From assembly GCA_029204225.1 (NCBI GenBank), contig CM055101.1:39719627-39783626 (forward strand): 64,000 bases of DNA. Reading direction: 5' to 3'. A program made the position numbers and the translations under genes. The notes beneath the pieces are model-generated. The model was not told the origin of the DNA. It ran no database searches and saw only the letters and a program-made list of their open reading frames with translations. The stretch comes from Diphasiastrum complanatum. Its lineage: Eukaryota; Streptophyta; Lycopodiopsida; Lycopodiales; Lycopodiaceae. Below, piece after piece: positions 12,180 through 24,679 of the stretch. Numbering within the stretch: the stretch's first letter is position 1; the number at the start of each line of letters is the position of its first letter.

Positions 12180-13378
12180 TGTTATGAAGCTACCTTTATA
12201 AGCTTTACTTCCGGCGCCACTGGCGCCAGCATTGTCCCCGGCGCCAGCAGAGCCCCTGCTGCTCCCGGCGCCACTGTGACCAGAATCCAGCCGGCGCCAA
12301 ATTCCTATGGCTGAAAATCTTTGATCGGTTCTAGCGAAGTCCAGAGAGCTCAGATCGATGTGCAATCACCTCACACGATCTAGGCATGATTAAAGGAAGT
12401 CTGGGGATCAATAAAATCTAGAGAGAGAATCCTAGAGAGAGAGAAAAATGTGCTTTACCAGCCTAGGTAAAGTGCTTGCTATGAGGGGGGGGTGCCGAAT
12501 CCCACCAATACTATAGGGGAGTGCGGGTTGCGACTCAAGGCAAGCCTCAACCAAGTCTCAGCCTCCCTTGCTGGAATGTTGTCCTGGCACTCGCCTTAGC
12601 ATGCCAGCGCCCCGGAGACTAGGGTCGGTCACACATTTGAAATGTAACCTTCTCAGATTTATCAATAAAGTGGGATTTTTCTCAAACCAACTCTGATTAC
12701 CTTCTGGGTTTCAATGTTCGGTAAAAGCGCCAGTTGTAAGGCCGCTTCAAAATTTTTAAGTTGGCACATAGTTGAGGGTCGTATCCCGGGACGTCAGCAG
12801 TATGTCGTCGGGACCATTCGGTCCGTGGCGCTAGCGGTATGCTGTTGGGACCATTTGGTCCAGGAACTGGTTGTCTCCATATCTGTCACGGCTTGTGGTT
12901 CTGAATGTTCCTTGCATGAACGTGAATAGGTTAAGCTCTTGGGGAACGGGCTCTAACCTGTCGGCTGAGTTGGATGGCTTGCTTGGGTGGAAGTTACCTG
13001 TTTATGGCTGTCCAGTCTGGCGTGGCCCCAGGTTGTCTTCCAGCGCTCGTGATGAAGCTTTCAGTTGCTTAAGTCTGATGTAAGTCAGACCGCTTGCTTG
13101 GAATGGATGTTACTCGTTTGTAACAAAGCTTCGAGTTGGTTAAGTTTGATGTATGTCGGGCGGCTTGCTTGGAGGGAAGTCACCCACATCGGGACCCCCG
13201 ATCTGGCATGGCGCCAGGTTGGATCTCAATGTTGGTTTTTGAACTTCCAGTTGGAGAAGTTTGATCGTTGTTGGCGAGTTGGCTGCTTGTATGTCAAGTG
13301 GGTTTGGATGGCAAGAGTTGAAGGCTGGGAAGCTAAGTCGTGGTTCCCGGGCTCCCTTTGGGATGTCTGCGCTACATG

Positions 13379-13390
13379 TGGTATCAGAGC
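13379..13390 (+). other. primer-binding site, initiator tRNA-Met type
   Basis: TGGTATCAGAGC, two bases downstream of the LTR end. This 12-mer is the standard PBS of many plant LTR retrotransposons and fixes the orientation of element B. Confidence 0.9.
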
Positions 13391-15702
13391 CGACTGGCCG
13401 GTCAGCTATGCGGATCTCACGGAAATGGCCACTGTTTGGGGTTCATCAAGACAATTGTTGTGCAAGGTGCTGCCCACAGTGTAAGCACGGGTGCGTCCCC
13501 GGTCGGGGTAGTCAGCAGAACGGGGGACTTGATGAGTCAAGGTGCTACCCTTGAGGTGTAAGCACAGTCAGTTCTCGCGGTTCGGGCTTGGCGCTGTCTG
13601 CACGTAGGACAGATGAGACAGTGTGCTGCCATTAGGTTGGTGTAAGCACGGTCTGTGCCTTGTGGGGTGCGGGGCGACATATTCGAACTGTATGGGTTAA
13701 CCATTGATACAGAGATGCTGCTCGAATTCGGGTGTAAAGCACAGGTGGTTAGCTGCCGGTGCGGGATAGTTGCCGATCGTTTAGCTATAAGGGCTATCGA
13801 CCAAAAAGTGATGGGGCGTGACTGAGGCAATGTGCTGCTTAATGGTGAAAGCACGGATAGTTGGAGGGGTGTCATATGTGGGCTGATTCTGTGATCGATT
13901 TGTATGGACGCGGCCAGGCAAAGGTCCGTTGGCAGGACCATCTCAAAGGAGGACCTTGTCTTTGTTACTTGTTAGTAAACCTCCCTGAGTGTCTTACTTG
14001 TATGTATTCGTGGTGAGTCTTAGTACTCGTGCTTTTCCTGGTTTGCATGATTGCTTGTGATACAAGGAGCTGATGGCTCGAGAAGGAACCTTTCTTTTGA
14101 AGGCTGACAGCAGCAAACAAAGAGGACTACAGAATCTGTGGGGCGAATTTGTAGTTCAAGTACTCGCACGTGAACGGCAACGAAACGACTCAATGTTTGC
14201 AAAGGATGGATGGCTAGCCTGTTTCTTGGGTTAGTTTCATTTGCGACAACGCCCACCAGACGCAAGCAAGAAGTCAAAAGTTGGAAAGGGCAATTTCAGG
14301 GGAGATCTTCTATGGAGCAGTTGGTCTTCATTTTGGGACGGCCACCTTCGGAACTGAAACTCACTGAGCATGGGTGATATCCAGTATCAGTTGGATTTTT
14401 CCTCAAAGGGAAAAGACTAGGATCCTCTTCAGAGATGGGCAACAAGTTGGATCGAGCCATAATCCTAGCAGATGGGAAGCAAAGTGTTGGAAACACTTTT
14501 TGTCCGAAGAACTCTACTGTAAGTCCGATCAACTGATTTTAAAAGTGGAGGGGAACTATCACACACACCTCTCTCTTGGGGCAGATTTTGAATGAAAGTT
14601 GATCAAAACGGGGGCAAATTCAAGGTGACCTAGCCATACTCACACAAGGAGACTGGCGAACTTTGGACCTAATAAGTTGACAAGTTTTTGTTGTGGGAAG
14701 GAAAGCTTGTTATAGGCTTTCTCTGGACCAGCAATGATGAGGAAACATATGAGTACACTGGGTTGTGTTACGTGTAAGGCAGCTGATCAATGAAGGAACT
14801 GTGAAAGTTGAGTCTTGCATGAGAGACTTGGTATTTCGAACGGGCGCTAAGGGACAGTTCGTATTGAGATCGGACTAGTGCAAACTCTGGGTGCATGTGT
14901 CTGATTCAAAGAGAGCTACTTGAAGCCAAGCTCGATGTACACTTCTTGTTTTGACTGTGAGGCAACTGACCAGTTATGGAATTGTGAAAGTCAAGTTTTG
15001 CGCGATGGACATGGTGCTTCAAACAAATGTGAAGAGATAGTTCATATGCGGATCAAACTGGTGCGACCCTTTGGCTTTCCACGAGGTCAATGATTACATT
15101 TGGACTGATTCAAAGAGCTACTTCAAGCTAAGTGAGAGGTGCATTGCGGAGTACTCAATTTTTGCCTACCTTAAAGAGCCAAGAAGGAAAAGTATCAAGA
15201 TCAGGCTAGGACAAGGAGAGAAATCAAGGTGCAGAAGCAATAAAACACGGAGTGGACCATAAAGTGGGCAATCAAACGATACATCCTTTGGCTCAGGGAG
15301 CCTTGATACCTGTGCGGAACTGATCAAATGTGGAGCTCAGGGAGCTCAACACAAAGTGCATCAAGGACAAATCAGGAGCTCAAAGGAGTTCCAAAGTCAA
15401 AAAGTCAGAAGCGACAGGGGCAAACATTTCACAAAAAGGCCTCTATCACCAGTTAATAAGGTTTTTGGGTTTTACAAAAGCGATATAAAATCTACGCTTT
15501 TCCCAGACAAAGAGATATTTTCAAGTTATGTAATTTTTCAGTACAAAAAGCTAAGCCTCCGACTTGTGGTGTGCCAGCTTCAATGTTAATAAAAAGTGGC
15601 CAGTAAATTGAGTACTCTGCCAAGTACCTTAAATGTATATTTATTTTAATTGGGCGACACATTTACTTTAATCTGACATCTGATGAGGACATCAGATTTT
15701 AT

Positions 15703-15716
15703 AAAGGTGGGGTGGA
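15703..15716 (+). other. polypurine tract of element B
   Basis: The purine-rich run aaaggtggggtgga ends exactly where the 3' LTR begins. The corresponding site in the minus-strand element A is at about 10897-10910. Confidence 0.7.
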
Positions 15717-16201
15717 TGTTGTAAAGCTACTTTTATAAGCTTTACTTCCGGCGCCAGCATTGTCCCCGGCGCCAGCAGCGCCCCTGCTGCTCCCGGTGCC
15801 AATGGCGCTGGCGTCGCTCACGGCACCACTGTGACCAGAATTCAACCGGCGCCAAGTTCCTAAGGCTGAAAATCTTTGATTGGTTCTAGCGAAGTCCAGA
15901 GAGCTCAGATTGATGTGCAATCACCTCACACAATCTAGGCATGATTAAAGGAAGCCTGGGGATCAATAAAATCTAGAGAGAGAAAATTCTAGAGAGAGAG
16001 AAACGTGCTTTACGAGCCTGGATAGAGTGCTTGCTATGAGGGGGGGTGCCGAATCCCACCAATACTATAGGGGAGTGAGGGTTGCGACTCAGGGCGAGCT
16101 CCAACCAAGTCTCAGCCTCCCTTGCTGGAATGTTGTCCTGGCACTCGCCTTGGCATGCCAGCGCCCCGGAGACTAGGGTCGGTCACACACTTGAAATGTA
16201 A

Positions 16202-17081
16202 AAGGGCTAGATCCAAGATTGATCTAGGTTTGGTTGGGAGGCTTGCTCCTACATGTCTCTTGTTGTGTTTACCTATCCTCCTCTTAGGGATTTTTCCTAG
16301 TGGTCTTTGCAGTGACAGTAAGCCAGTTTCTAAACCTGTGGAGGTTGGTAAGAAGTTACCTAATCAGGATGCAAATACACTAGTTGATGCTACATTGTTT
16401 TATCAATTAGTTGGTTCTTTAATCTATTTTACAACTACGCGTCTTGGTATAAGCTATGTTGTAAGCTTGATAAGTCAATTCATGGCTACACCTAGGGAAA
16501 CAAATTGCAGGCCGCAAAGAGAATTCTTCATTATATTTCGAGAACACCCACCCATGGATTGTTGTGTAAGAGACAACATGCTTGACAAGTTTTACAAGGC
16601 TATGTAGACCAGATTGGGTAGGTTGTATGGATGACATAAGATCCACCACTTGCTACATTTTTTATTTTGGCGATGGTACGTTTTCTTGGTCCAGCAAAAA
16701 CATGAAACAATCGCTCTTTTTATGACAGAAGACGAATACAAAGCTCTATGCTTAGCTATGCAAGAAGTAGTTTGGCTAAGAAGGATCATGAAAGATATTG
16801 GCATCTTGCAGAGTAAGCTTTTAATGATCAAGTGTGATAGCCAAAATATCATTCAACTAGCTAAAAATCATGTATTTCATGCACGCACTAAACATACAGA
16901 GATCAAATATCATTTCATTAAGTGTGATAGCCAAAATATCATTCGACTAGCTAAAAATCATGTATTTCATGCACGCACTAAACATACAGAGATCAAATAT
17001 CATTTCATTAGAAAAAAGTTGTTATCTGGTGAGATTGATGTAGTGCATTATAGGACTAAAGCTAGCAAATATACTCACTAA
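16202..17081 (+). pseudogene. Ty1/copia RT and RNase H tail fragment with duplication
   Basis: Directly after the broken LTR a decayed copia polyprotein end is read. Near 16340-16490 one finds QLVGSLIYFTTTRLGISY, which is the end of the copia reverse transcriptase region. Near 16680-16790 comes the RNase H block with TEDEYKALCLAMQEVVWLRR, and near 16831-17010 the tail ending in HTEIKYHFI. A 90-base stretch (16831-16920) is repeated in frame at 16921-17010. The two halves are in different frames, and gag, integrase and most of RT are absent. Confidence 0.8.
16831..17010 (+). repeat. 90-bp in-frame tandem duplication in RNase H
   Basis: Copy 1 is 16831-16920 and copy 2 is 16921-17010. They differ by very few bases (for example caactagc against cgactagc). 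The duplication adds exactly 30 codons, so the frame is kept. Confidence 0.9.
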
Positions 17082-17542
17082 AATTTTAAATGCTGATAAA
17101 TTGGAGTTTTTTAGACAAAAGAACAACGTATGTAAAATAAACTAAAGCTTACACGAGAGTATTAAAAATAGTAAACCCGATTTATTTCATAATCTGATGT
17201 ACATTTTTAGTTTTAGTAATTTTTCGACGTTTGCTTATGTGACAGTTGTCTCATAACATGATCCATTTTACCATGCAGCAGAATCACCCGAAAAGTGAGT
17301 GTCTATATATGTAGTATTTTTCCCTCTTTGACTAATATATAGTTGTAAAGAGTTGCTTGGGTGATGGTACACTACTTTCTTTTGTTTATGTGATTATGAT
17401 GGTTGATAGGTTGTGAGATTATTGCAAGATTGATCTTCTACACTTGGACATAGGGGGTGGACCTAATTTTAGTAATAGCCGAATAGGACCATGTGGACTG
17501 ATGACCACATGCATGTGGTACAAGCATGTGTATTACATGCAT

Positions 17543-17832
17543 GCATTAGAGAAAAATGGACAAAGAATGGGCCCTACAAGAAATGACATGTAGGAGAGAG
17601 ATACATAATAAATTGATTAGAATAACATGTTTGTAACTTTTTTATGCATCTCCCTGTGTACTATTTTTAATGCAAACCAATCTAACTAGCATTAGAGAAA
17701 AATGGACAAAGAATGGGCCCTACAAGGAATGACACGTAGGAGAGAGATACATAATAAATTAATTAGAATAACGTGTTCGTAACTTCTTTATGCATCTCCC
17801 TGTACTATTTTTAATGCAAACCAATCTAACTA
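17543..17832. repeat. tandem duplication, period about 146 bp
   Basis: 17543-17688 and 17689-17832 both start gcattagagaaaaatggac and end gcaaaccaatctaac, with scattered substitutions. There is no coding content. Confidence 0.85.
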
Positions 17833-19770
17833 TTATAGTCACATAAAAAATAACTTATGCTTAATCATAGTTAACCACAGTTGAAATGTTAAATTACTCT
17901 CTCTCAATATTTGGAAAAATTCAAAAAACAACATTTACAAACAATAAAGGTGGAAATTTTAAAAACCAACACCCATTCAAAGATGTGGCTGCCACCTCTC
18001 CAAAGATGAACATTTGCTTGCCGCAATCTCCATCTCCAAAGACGATATGGCATGTCCATATATTCAGATGAGTTTTCTACTATATTTGATCTTATTTTAC
18101 TTTTTATTCATATCTTATTGTCATCGTACTGTTTATTACTTTTTTTCTATAATGACTAAGCTTTATCATCTTCATGCGGATCTTCTTGCAGAGTATGGTC
18201 CTCTTCGAACAAGGAATTTCAAAGAATCAAAATTGTCAACTTCTAAGATGATCCATCGTAGGGAAGAAAAACTAAATCATTTGGATTTTGTTCATTGGAA
18301 ACATATTCCTATTGATCCACATACATTAAAACATCATGATTTCCACTCAATTACCCAGTTGATAATTTGTATGTGGTGCTATGAAAAATGTGGTCATTTA
18401 AGTTAGTGTGAGAACTTGAAAACATATGGTAATGCATATTCAATGCAAAGAATATATTTTTTAAAAGAAAAAATGAAGCAAATATCAAGGGAGTATCATG
18501 AAACACAGATGAACTTGAAAAACTAATTGGAGAACAAAAAAAGTCCTCAAAAAACGGACTAAAATAGTACACATTTCTTTGAGTGAGCACAAATAGTAAT
18601 GATGATATGAAGTATATTGCTCAAAGGGAGGTTCATAATATGACAATTCCAACAATTCCTTTATTGATATTAATCAGTTGTTCATATTTCCTAATAGAAT
18701 TTTATAGCATTACATTAAATGAGAAAGTGAATAGTGGTTCTAAAGTTGGATGAATTTGAGATTCTTAAAGGACAAAAAATGGAGAGAGTTAGTCTTACAA
18801 TCATGAATGGAGCACTTTCAAATTCAAAACATAAGGCATATTTCAACTTCAGTGTCTAATCAAAAAATGATATTTGGTGGTTGGCAGCTTTTCAGATAAA
18901 GTTGATTTTGTGTGAATTTCATGTAAACAATATTCTTTGTATTAATATTATTATTAACTTCTATGTTCTATAGGTCTATGGTTATTTCTTAGAGTCCAAA
19001 CATTGCATATAAGTTTTTCACTATTATTTTATCCAATGTAGAAACCCTAATTTCTGTTATGCTAATTTGAAGGTGATTTTTTCAGTATCAAATTCAAGCA
19101 AAGAGTAGTATTAGGTTGAAAGACCTAAATAATGCTCAAGAACAAACTGAATGTTTTCGGTTTATTAGTACCCAACCAACTCTTAGAATTGTGAACATAG
19201 TAGCACATGTGTCAAAAAGTAGGGTAGGTGTAGTATAATACCTAAATACGTGCTGAAGATTCTTCTTGAGAGTTAGTCATGATCATCTTGCTAATGTGGT
19301 AAGTCGCAAACCCTTCTAGTATCGGTACCGAAGAGCAATATATCATGTTAACACCATAATAACCCATATAGTAATGGTTTCAAAAGAAAACCTAGCAAAC
19401 CCTAACACCATATTCCAAGGTCATACGTATTTGCCCTAGACCTCATCTATTGATTGTAAGAATCAAGGACAACATATTACATTCGAATAGATAGTGATCT
19501 TGTTATGCCTCATTCAATGATACGGAGCTGCATAACTTCATAGACAGTAGAACATTTAGTGATTTGAAATGAGTTGAGCTTGAAACCATACTATTTTACA
19601 GCACGCCTCTACCTTTGATAGGAGTTGATCGGTAGGTATTAGAAGGGAAAATCTCCTCTCTTTTTGGGCTTTTCGGAATTGATAATGCTATCTATGATGG
19701 TATCTTACTAGTGTTCACCATTTTCTATTAGGAGTTTCATAAATTCATTCACATACTTTTTCGAGAGTTT
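17833..19770. other. AT-rich stretch, no recognised gene
   Basis: Only short or low-information open frames. The frame at 18014-18406 has a hydrophobic start and a His-rich end that I do not recognise. Probably decayed transposon DNA between the copia fragment and the CACTA remnant. Confidence 0.35.
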
Positions 19771-19777
19771 CATAAAT

Positions 19778-21290
19778 TTATTCGCATGTGCATCGTTGAG
19801 GTAATTGTTCTGAAGGTTCTTCATTCTCATGCAAATAATTAGTCATCATCCTATTCTTTCTCCTATAAGAGTGTTTTTGTTTTTTGTGTCTCAAGGCCAC
19901 ACTTCTCTCCTTTTTAGCTTCTTCGTACTTCGAAATCCACTTGTCCATACTTCCACAGTTATATAAAATGAACATTCCAATTTTCTCGCATAATAGTATT
20001 GACAATTTTTTTATGACGCCTTTTCCTTGCGATAATTCACTTTTAACATGTTCGTCACCTTCATCACACCATAACCTTGGTGCGCTAGAACCAAAAGAGC
20101 TTGAAACAAATGCCTCATTTTTATGCTCAACCATAGAGGAATATTATAGTTAAACGTGGACCATGGTGAGGCTCGAACACCAAAAGGATTTATGCCATCC
20201 ATTGCTAAACCAAATCGTAAATGATGAGGTTTTTTTTTTAACTCGATCACAGGTGAGTCACCTAGTACAAGCATTACATCATCCTAGATTGATTCTTAAC
20301 ATGCCAATCTACAAGTTGTGCCAAAGACCTACATCAAAACAAGCATTGTAGTCGTGGAATGACAGGAAAATGATATAACACTTTTTGTGGCACTCTTGAT
20401 CCTTGCACGTCTATTCTGTACCGTGGTGTGTTATATGTTGGACATTGATCTTTTTCTGAATGCACACCCCTATATAAAATGTGGTCAATTGGACATGCAT
20501 GAATCTTTTTGTAATTCATTTACATATTTTGAGCTTCGTTTCGCGTTCTCGGCATCACATTGTCTTTTGGAAGTATTTTTTGTAATAAACTATAAAATAA
20601 TATTGTTGTTGTAAAAATGGGTGCATAACTCTATAATGCGTTTAGGGTTTATGCATACCTGAACAATGACATAACACTACTAGAACTCCATTTGTACGTA
20701 ACTTGTAGGTTTAGAAGGAGGTGTTGTTGCCAGTCGAGAAAAAGATAGTCCTAGATATAAGAGAATGTTGGCATCTTTGCGTAAGAATATTTCATTTTCA
20801 TTGTCATGCAACTCTTCACTTTCATCCATGTTCTCTCCACTCGTTGAGTGTGCATGTTCATTGTCATGGTTGGTTGTAAAATATGACTCAAACATGTCAT
20901 GCATTGCTTTGTCATGTAGTACCTTAGTATCATCATCATGAGCATCATCTTCAACTGTAATGTCTTCCTCATCATATGTTTGTAGCAATCTACTAGCTTC
21001 TTCTGTTTATTAACGGATCAAACCCATCTATTGGCATTCGATGGTGCCTAAACAAGTCGACAGAGAATGTGTTATCGAAACAAGTCAATGGTTACATAAA
21101 TATTTTAATATTAAAAAAAATTTAATAAATGTGTAAGCTTTTAAAACAAACTTCAATCCCTTTTGGATTTGATGTTTGACCATCTACTCTACTTCCATAC
21201 TTCCACAAGTGTTCATTGACATTGTGTCTTTGACACATTACATGCCCGTCACATTTGATGCAGGTGCACCACATTCGTTCTTGATAATAG
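19778..21290 (-). pseudogene. decayed CACTA (En/Spm) TNP2-like transposase
   Basis: Read right to left on the minus strand, blocks typical of plant TNP2 appear in the right order. Near 21290-21170 is a Cys-rich start containing WCTCIKCDGHV. An acidic region follows (20988-20680). 20519-20334 carries HACPIDHILYRGVH followed by PQKVLYHFPVIPRLQ. 20274-20011 has LRFGLAMDGINPFG and FNYNIPLWLSIKM. The blocks are separated by stops and frame changes and the C-terminal half is lost or unrecognisable, so this is not a working transposase. Calls rest on family motifs known for TNP2. Confidence 0.7.
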
Positions 21291-22199
21291 TTAGCCTACA
21301 AAGAATTGCAATTAGGTTATTTTTTGTAAAATTCGGTAATAGTTAACACAATATGGTAAATTGACTTCACACATAAATTTACCTTATTGACATTTCTACC
21401 CTTATCACAAGATTCTCCGTCTAATGAGCTACACAAACATTAATAAAAACAGTTATACTATAGCTAAGGACCATCATTACTATTTATGGCTAGAACTAAT
21501 AGAAAATTGTCGATTACGGTTCAATTGATTTTGAGGACTAGTTTTTTTAGATGAAATAGAGAGTTGATTATCTGAGACAGGGCAATTAGAGACTAGTAAG
21601 TACTATATGATTGCATGTAGCTCGATAGCTTCTAAACGTAAAAAGAATTGATGGCACTTACTAGAAATCATAGTTATTTTGGCGTTTCAAGTTGTATTAT
21701 ATATTTTTTTTATTTTGGTCCTTAGTAAAATTGTTGATCTTGAAAATGCAGGTGACTTAGGCAAGATTTCTCAACATCCACAGATATTCTCAATTATTTG
21801 TTATTATTGTTATTGTTGGTATTGTCAATGGATCACTGTATACAAGAACAAAAGTGTTTCAAAATTTTCTCAAACGTTTCAAATTGTATTCAAAATTTTA
21901 TTTGCTAAAGATGTTTCCTGAAATTGTTATTGTTGAAATGTAGGTTACATAAGCGATTTGATTATGATCCAACATTTGCAGATATTCCCATTTAATGATT
22001 CATTGTGTACGTTGCCAAAAAAAATTCTATTTTTTTGAAGACTTTTTTTTGCATCGTTGTCACATGCCTTACTACCACCAAGTTGTTCATTTTTTTTTGC
22101 ACACAACCATGAATGGAGTGGAGGTGGAAGTGGTAGTAGTAGTGGTCGTCATAGGTCAAGATCCTATATGAAGATTATGCCGCTAGCCTTGCTGAATCC

Positions 22200-23775
22200 A
22201 TGTCGCCCAAACAAAGGGCGGCAGATTTGAATTTGTTAAGCACACAAGAAGACGCCAAAAGAGGCCCTTCATCTCCACCCGCTCCTAGCTACAAATCTTC
22301 TTCCAACCCTCACTACAATTTGAATGTCGAAGGGAATGTACTGAGGGATGAAAAGAGTACAAGTTTTATAAATAAATTCCATTTGTTATGTTCCCATCAT
22401 TTTGGAACAAGATTATTTTAAAAATGGAGTGAACAATCTAGAGAATCAAAATCCAAGATTATGCAGGAGTTGCAGGAAGAATTCTTGCAAGAAAATGAGT
22501 TTGATCCAAGAGCTACATTCAAAAATATGAGCAAATGGATTCAACATAAGAGAAATATCGTGCGTGATACACATTGGACAGCCAAGTCAAAGCATGTGCC
22601 TAGTGTTTCAAGGCAGATTGGAAGTGTGAAGAATAGGCAAAATCTAACTTGAGTATTTTGCAATTTCATGCACATATGTAAATCTCACATGTGTGGAGCA
22701 TGTTCCCACGTGTGAAAGGTAGGCATAATCATTTTAGTTCATTTATGTTGAGTTTGAATAGTCAAAAGGCCATAAACTTGAGTTTTGGGTGTCCTATGCC
22801 AAAAATACATATGTTAGTAGGTGATTAGGCCAAAAGTAGCTTTGACTTAGCTTGAGGTAGTGTAGGCCTTTGACATTTGGCATGATGATAGAGGGCTAGC
22901 AACATGTCTTTTGATGTTGTAATGTTGTCATGTGACCAATCAAAAGAGAGAGATGCATAGAATTGGTCCAATCACATGTAGGAGGGGACAACTCACTAGA
23001 TCAATCAAATTTTGAGGTGCTATGTAAGAGATTCAATCATTTTACTTGCTTACTATTCCTCTCAGATCTCAAACTACTATTAAAGAGTGAGAGATTTCAT
23101 TTGTACTAAGTTTTTTGAAGAGATTGAGAGCTTCTACACCTAGTTTTGTCTCCACATTCTCTCTCTACTTGAGTGCCTCATGTACATTCTCTCTCTACTC
23201 GAGAGTAAGCTAATTCCATGCTTAGTTTTTTTTTTTCAAAAGTGGTCTCTCATAGTGAATGATACATGTTGAATGATTGATGCATGTTTTGTGTGCTCTT
23301 GTCTTAGAATTGTCAATCTAAATTGTGTGAATCAATCTTGTGTAGATCTATGTGCCACCCACCTTAGAAGATCAACCACATTGAATTGAGAGTCCTCACA
23401 CATGTGAAAAAGTACACAAGAAGGCCTACAAAGATGAGGCCACGGATCAAGAAAAATACCGTCTGCAAAAGAACGCTACGGTGGGTAGATTGACTCATGG
23501 CATGGGAAATCCTAAGCTAGAATTTAGCAGAAAGGTGGGCCTACAAGCCCAAATGATGTAACTCATTTATATTCTATAACTCATTTTTTAGTGCCATCGG
23601 ATATGGATCTATTTTTTGTGATTCATTTTTAACTTGTCATTCATTTTTGCTATTTTCGACAGTTTCACGACTTCGGACGTGATCCCACCAAGGTGGAGTA
23701 TGACATTGCATTTCGCACATCATATGACTGGTTTGGTGACAGAGCTAGCCCATCGGGGCATCCACCTCACAGTGA
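22200..23775 (+). pseudogene. transposase-like gene fragment interrupted by a solo LTR
   Basis: 22200-22652 gives charged helical protein pieces (for example QELQEEFLQENEFDPR), and after the LTR (ending at 23418) an open stretch continues with AYKDEATDQEKYRL and, near 23665-23770, HDFGRDPTKVEYDIAFRTSY. The composition resembles the accessory (TNP1/Ptta-like) proteins of CACTA elements, which would fit the TNP2 remnant nearby. That link is inference. Frames are not continuous. Confidence 0.35.
22625..23418 (+). mobile_element. solo LTR of the copia family seen at 60.5-64 kb
   Basis: Starts TGTGAAGAATAGGCAAAATCTA and ends near gtacaca. It is similar in layout and wording to the reverse complement of 60538-61365 (TGTGAGAAATTGGCAAAAATCTA ..., cacatgtgtggag, gttcccac, and the ctctctctact blocks). 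Flanks ggaag (left) and agaag (right) could be a 5-bp target duplication with one change. No internal domain is attached, so a solo LTR is likely. Confidence 0.6.
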
Positions 23776-24679
23776 GTTACATTCATCACTATATCCATCA
23801 AATTTAATCATATTTATAAATCATTGGTAGATTGATCGGTGGTCCAAAACTTATTATTGTCAATTTTGTTGTTTGTATTGATGTAGACAAGCGCAACTCC
23901 AAAGCATGTGGCATCTACGAGTCTCAATGATAATGACCACTGTCTTTGATGATGACCATGGTGCCTCTAATGATGAATAGTGTAGACAAGTCTCACAACA
24001 TCATGTAATATATATGGTTCCGTTTAAACATCGATACACACATTTCAATTATGTTGGTTTAATGTTCGAATTTCAATTATTTGTGATTTGAAAGTGAATG
24101 GAACGTAACTTTCATATGTTTGAAACATAGCTTAGATTCATTATATGCTCTTTAATTATTTTTATTATATGCCCTAGATAAATGTTTTTATTCGCTATTC
24201 ACTTAGTTAATTTGAGAGTGAAGCTGACAATGAACTTTTTAAAATAAAAAATAAAAAATAAAAAACCGTTTCGAACCCTTGTTCAAAAAAACGTTCAAAA
24301 TCTTTGTTTCAAACCCTTGTCACTTTATGTTTCAAACCCTTGTTTCAAAAAATTTTATTGTAATTTTTCCTAAAATATCCATCCATGGTATACTAATCCA
24401 ATGAAAGAGAGCTTAGATCCTACCCAAATATCAAAAAATCGAGAGCTATCTACGTGTCTATGATAGCATTACATTATAAAACCCATCGTGTGAAAGCTTG
24501 AAGGAAAATGGGAGAAGAGAACTGGTGAAAAAAAGCAACCTAGATACGTACGAGAGAGAAAGAGAGAAAGAAAATAATTGTAATGATCACTAAAAAAAAT
24601 CGTTAGTTGATTTCAATGTGTGCTCTCCTACAGCTCTCCTCAAAAAAAACGCATGCATAAACAATGCATGAAATACAAT

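Larger units (their letters stand above)
12180..16201 (+). mobile_element. LARD-like LTR element B (LTRs, PBS, PPT, non-coding interior)
   Basis: 5' LTR 12180-13376 (1197 bp, TGTTATGAAG...GCGCTACA). Two bases later lies TGGTATCAGAGC (13379-13390), the classic primer-binding site complementary to plant initiator tRNA-Met. The interior (13377-15716, about 2.3 kb) shows no gag-pol motifs on either strand. A purine tract aaaggtggggtgga (15703-15716) directly precedes a second LTR start, TGTTGTAAAGC, at 15717. That 3' LTR is broken off at about 16201. Two LTRs, PBS, PPT and no coding capacity is the definition of a large non-autonomous LTR derivative, mobilised by an autonomous relative not present here. 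Confidence 0.8.

Noticed and set aside
13537-13941. 134-codon minus-strand frame in the LARD interior
   Set aside because: Pro/Ser/Thr-rich and not continued in the second interior copy. Antisense to element B and no gag-pol motif.
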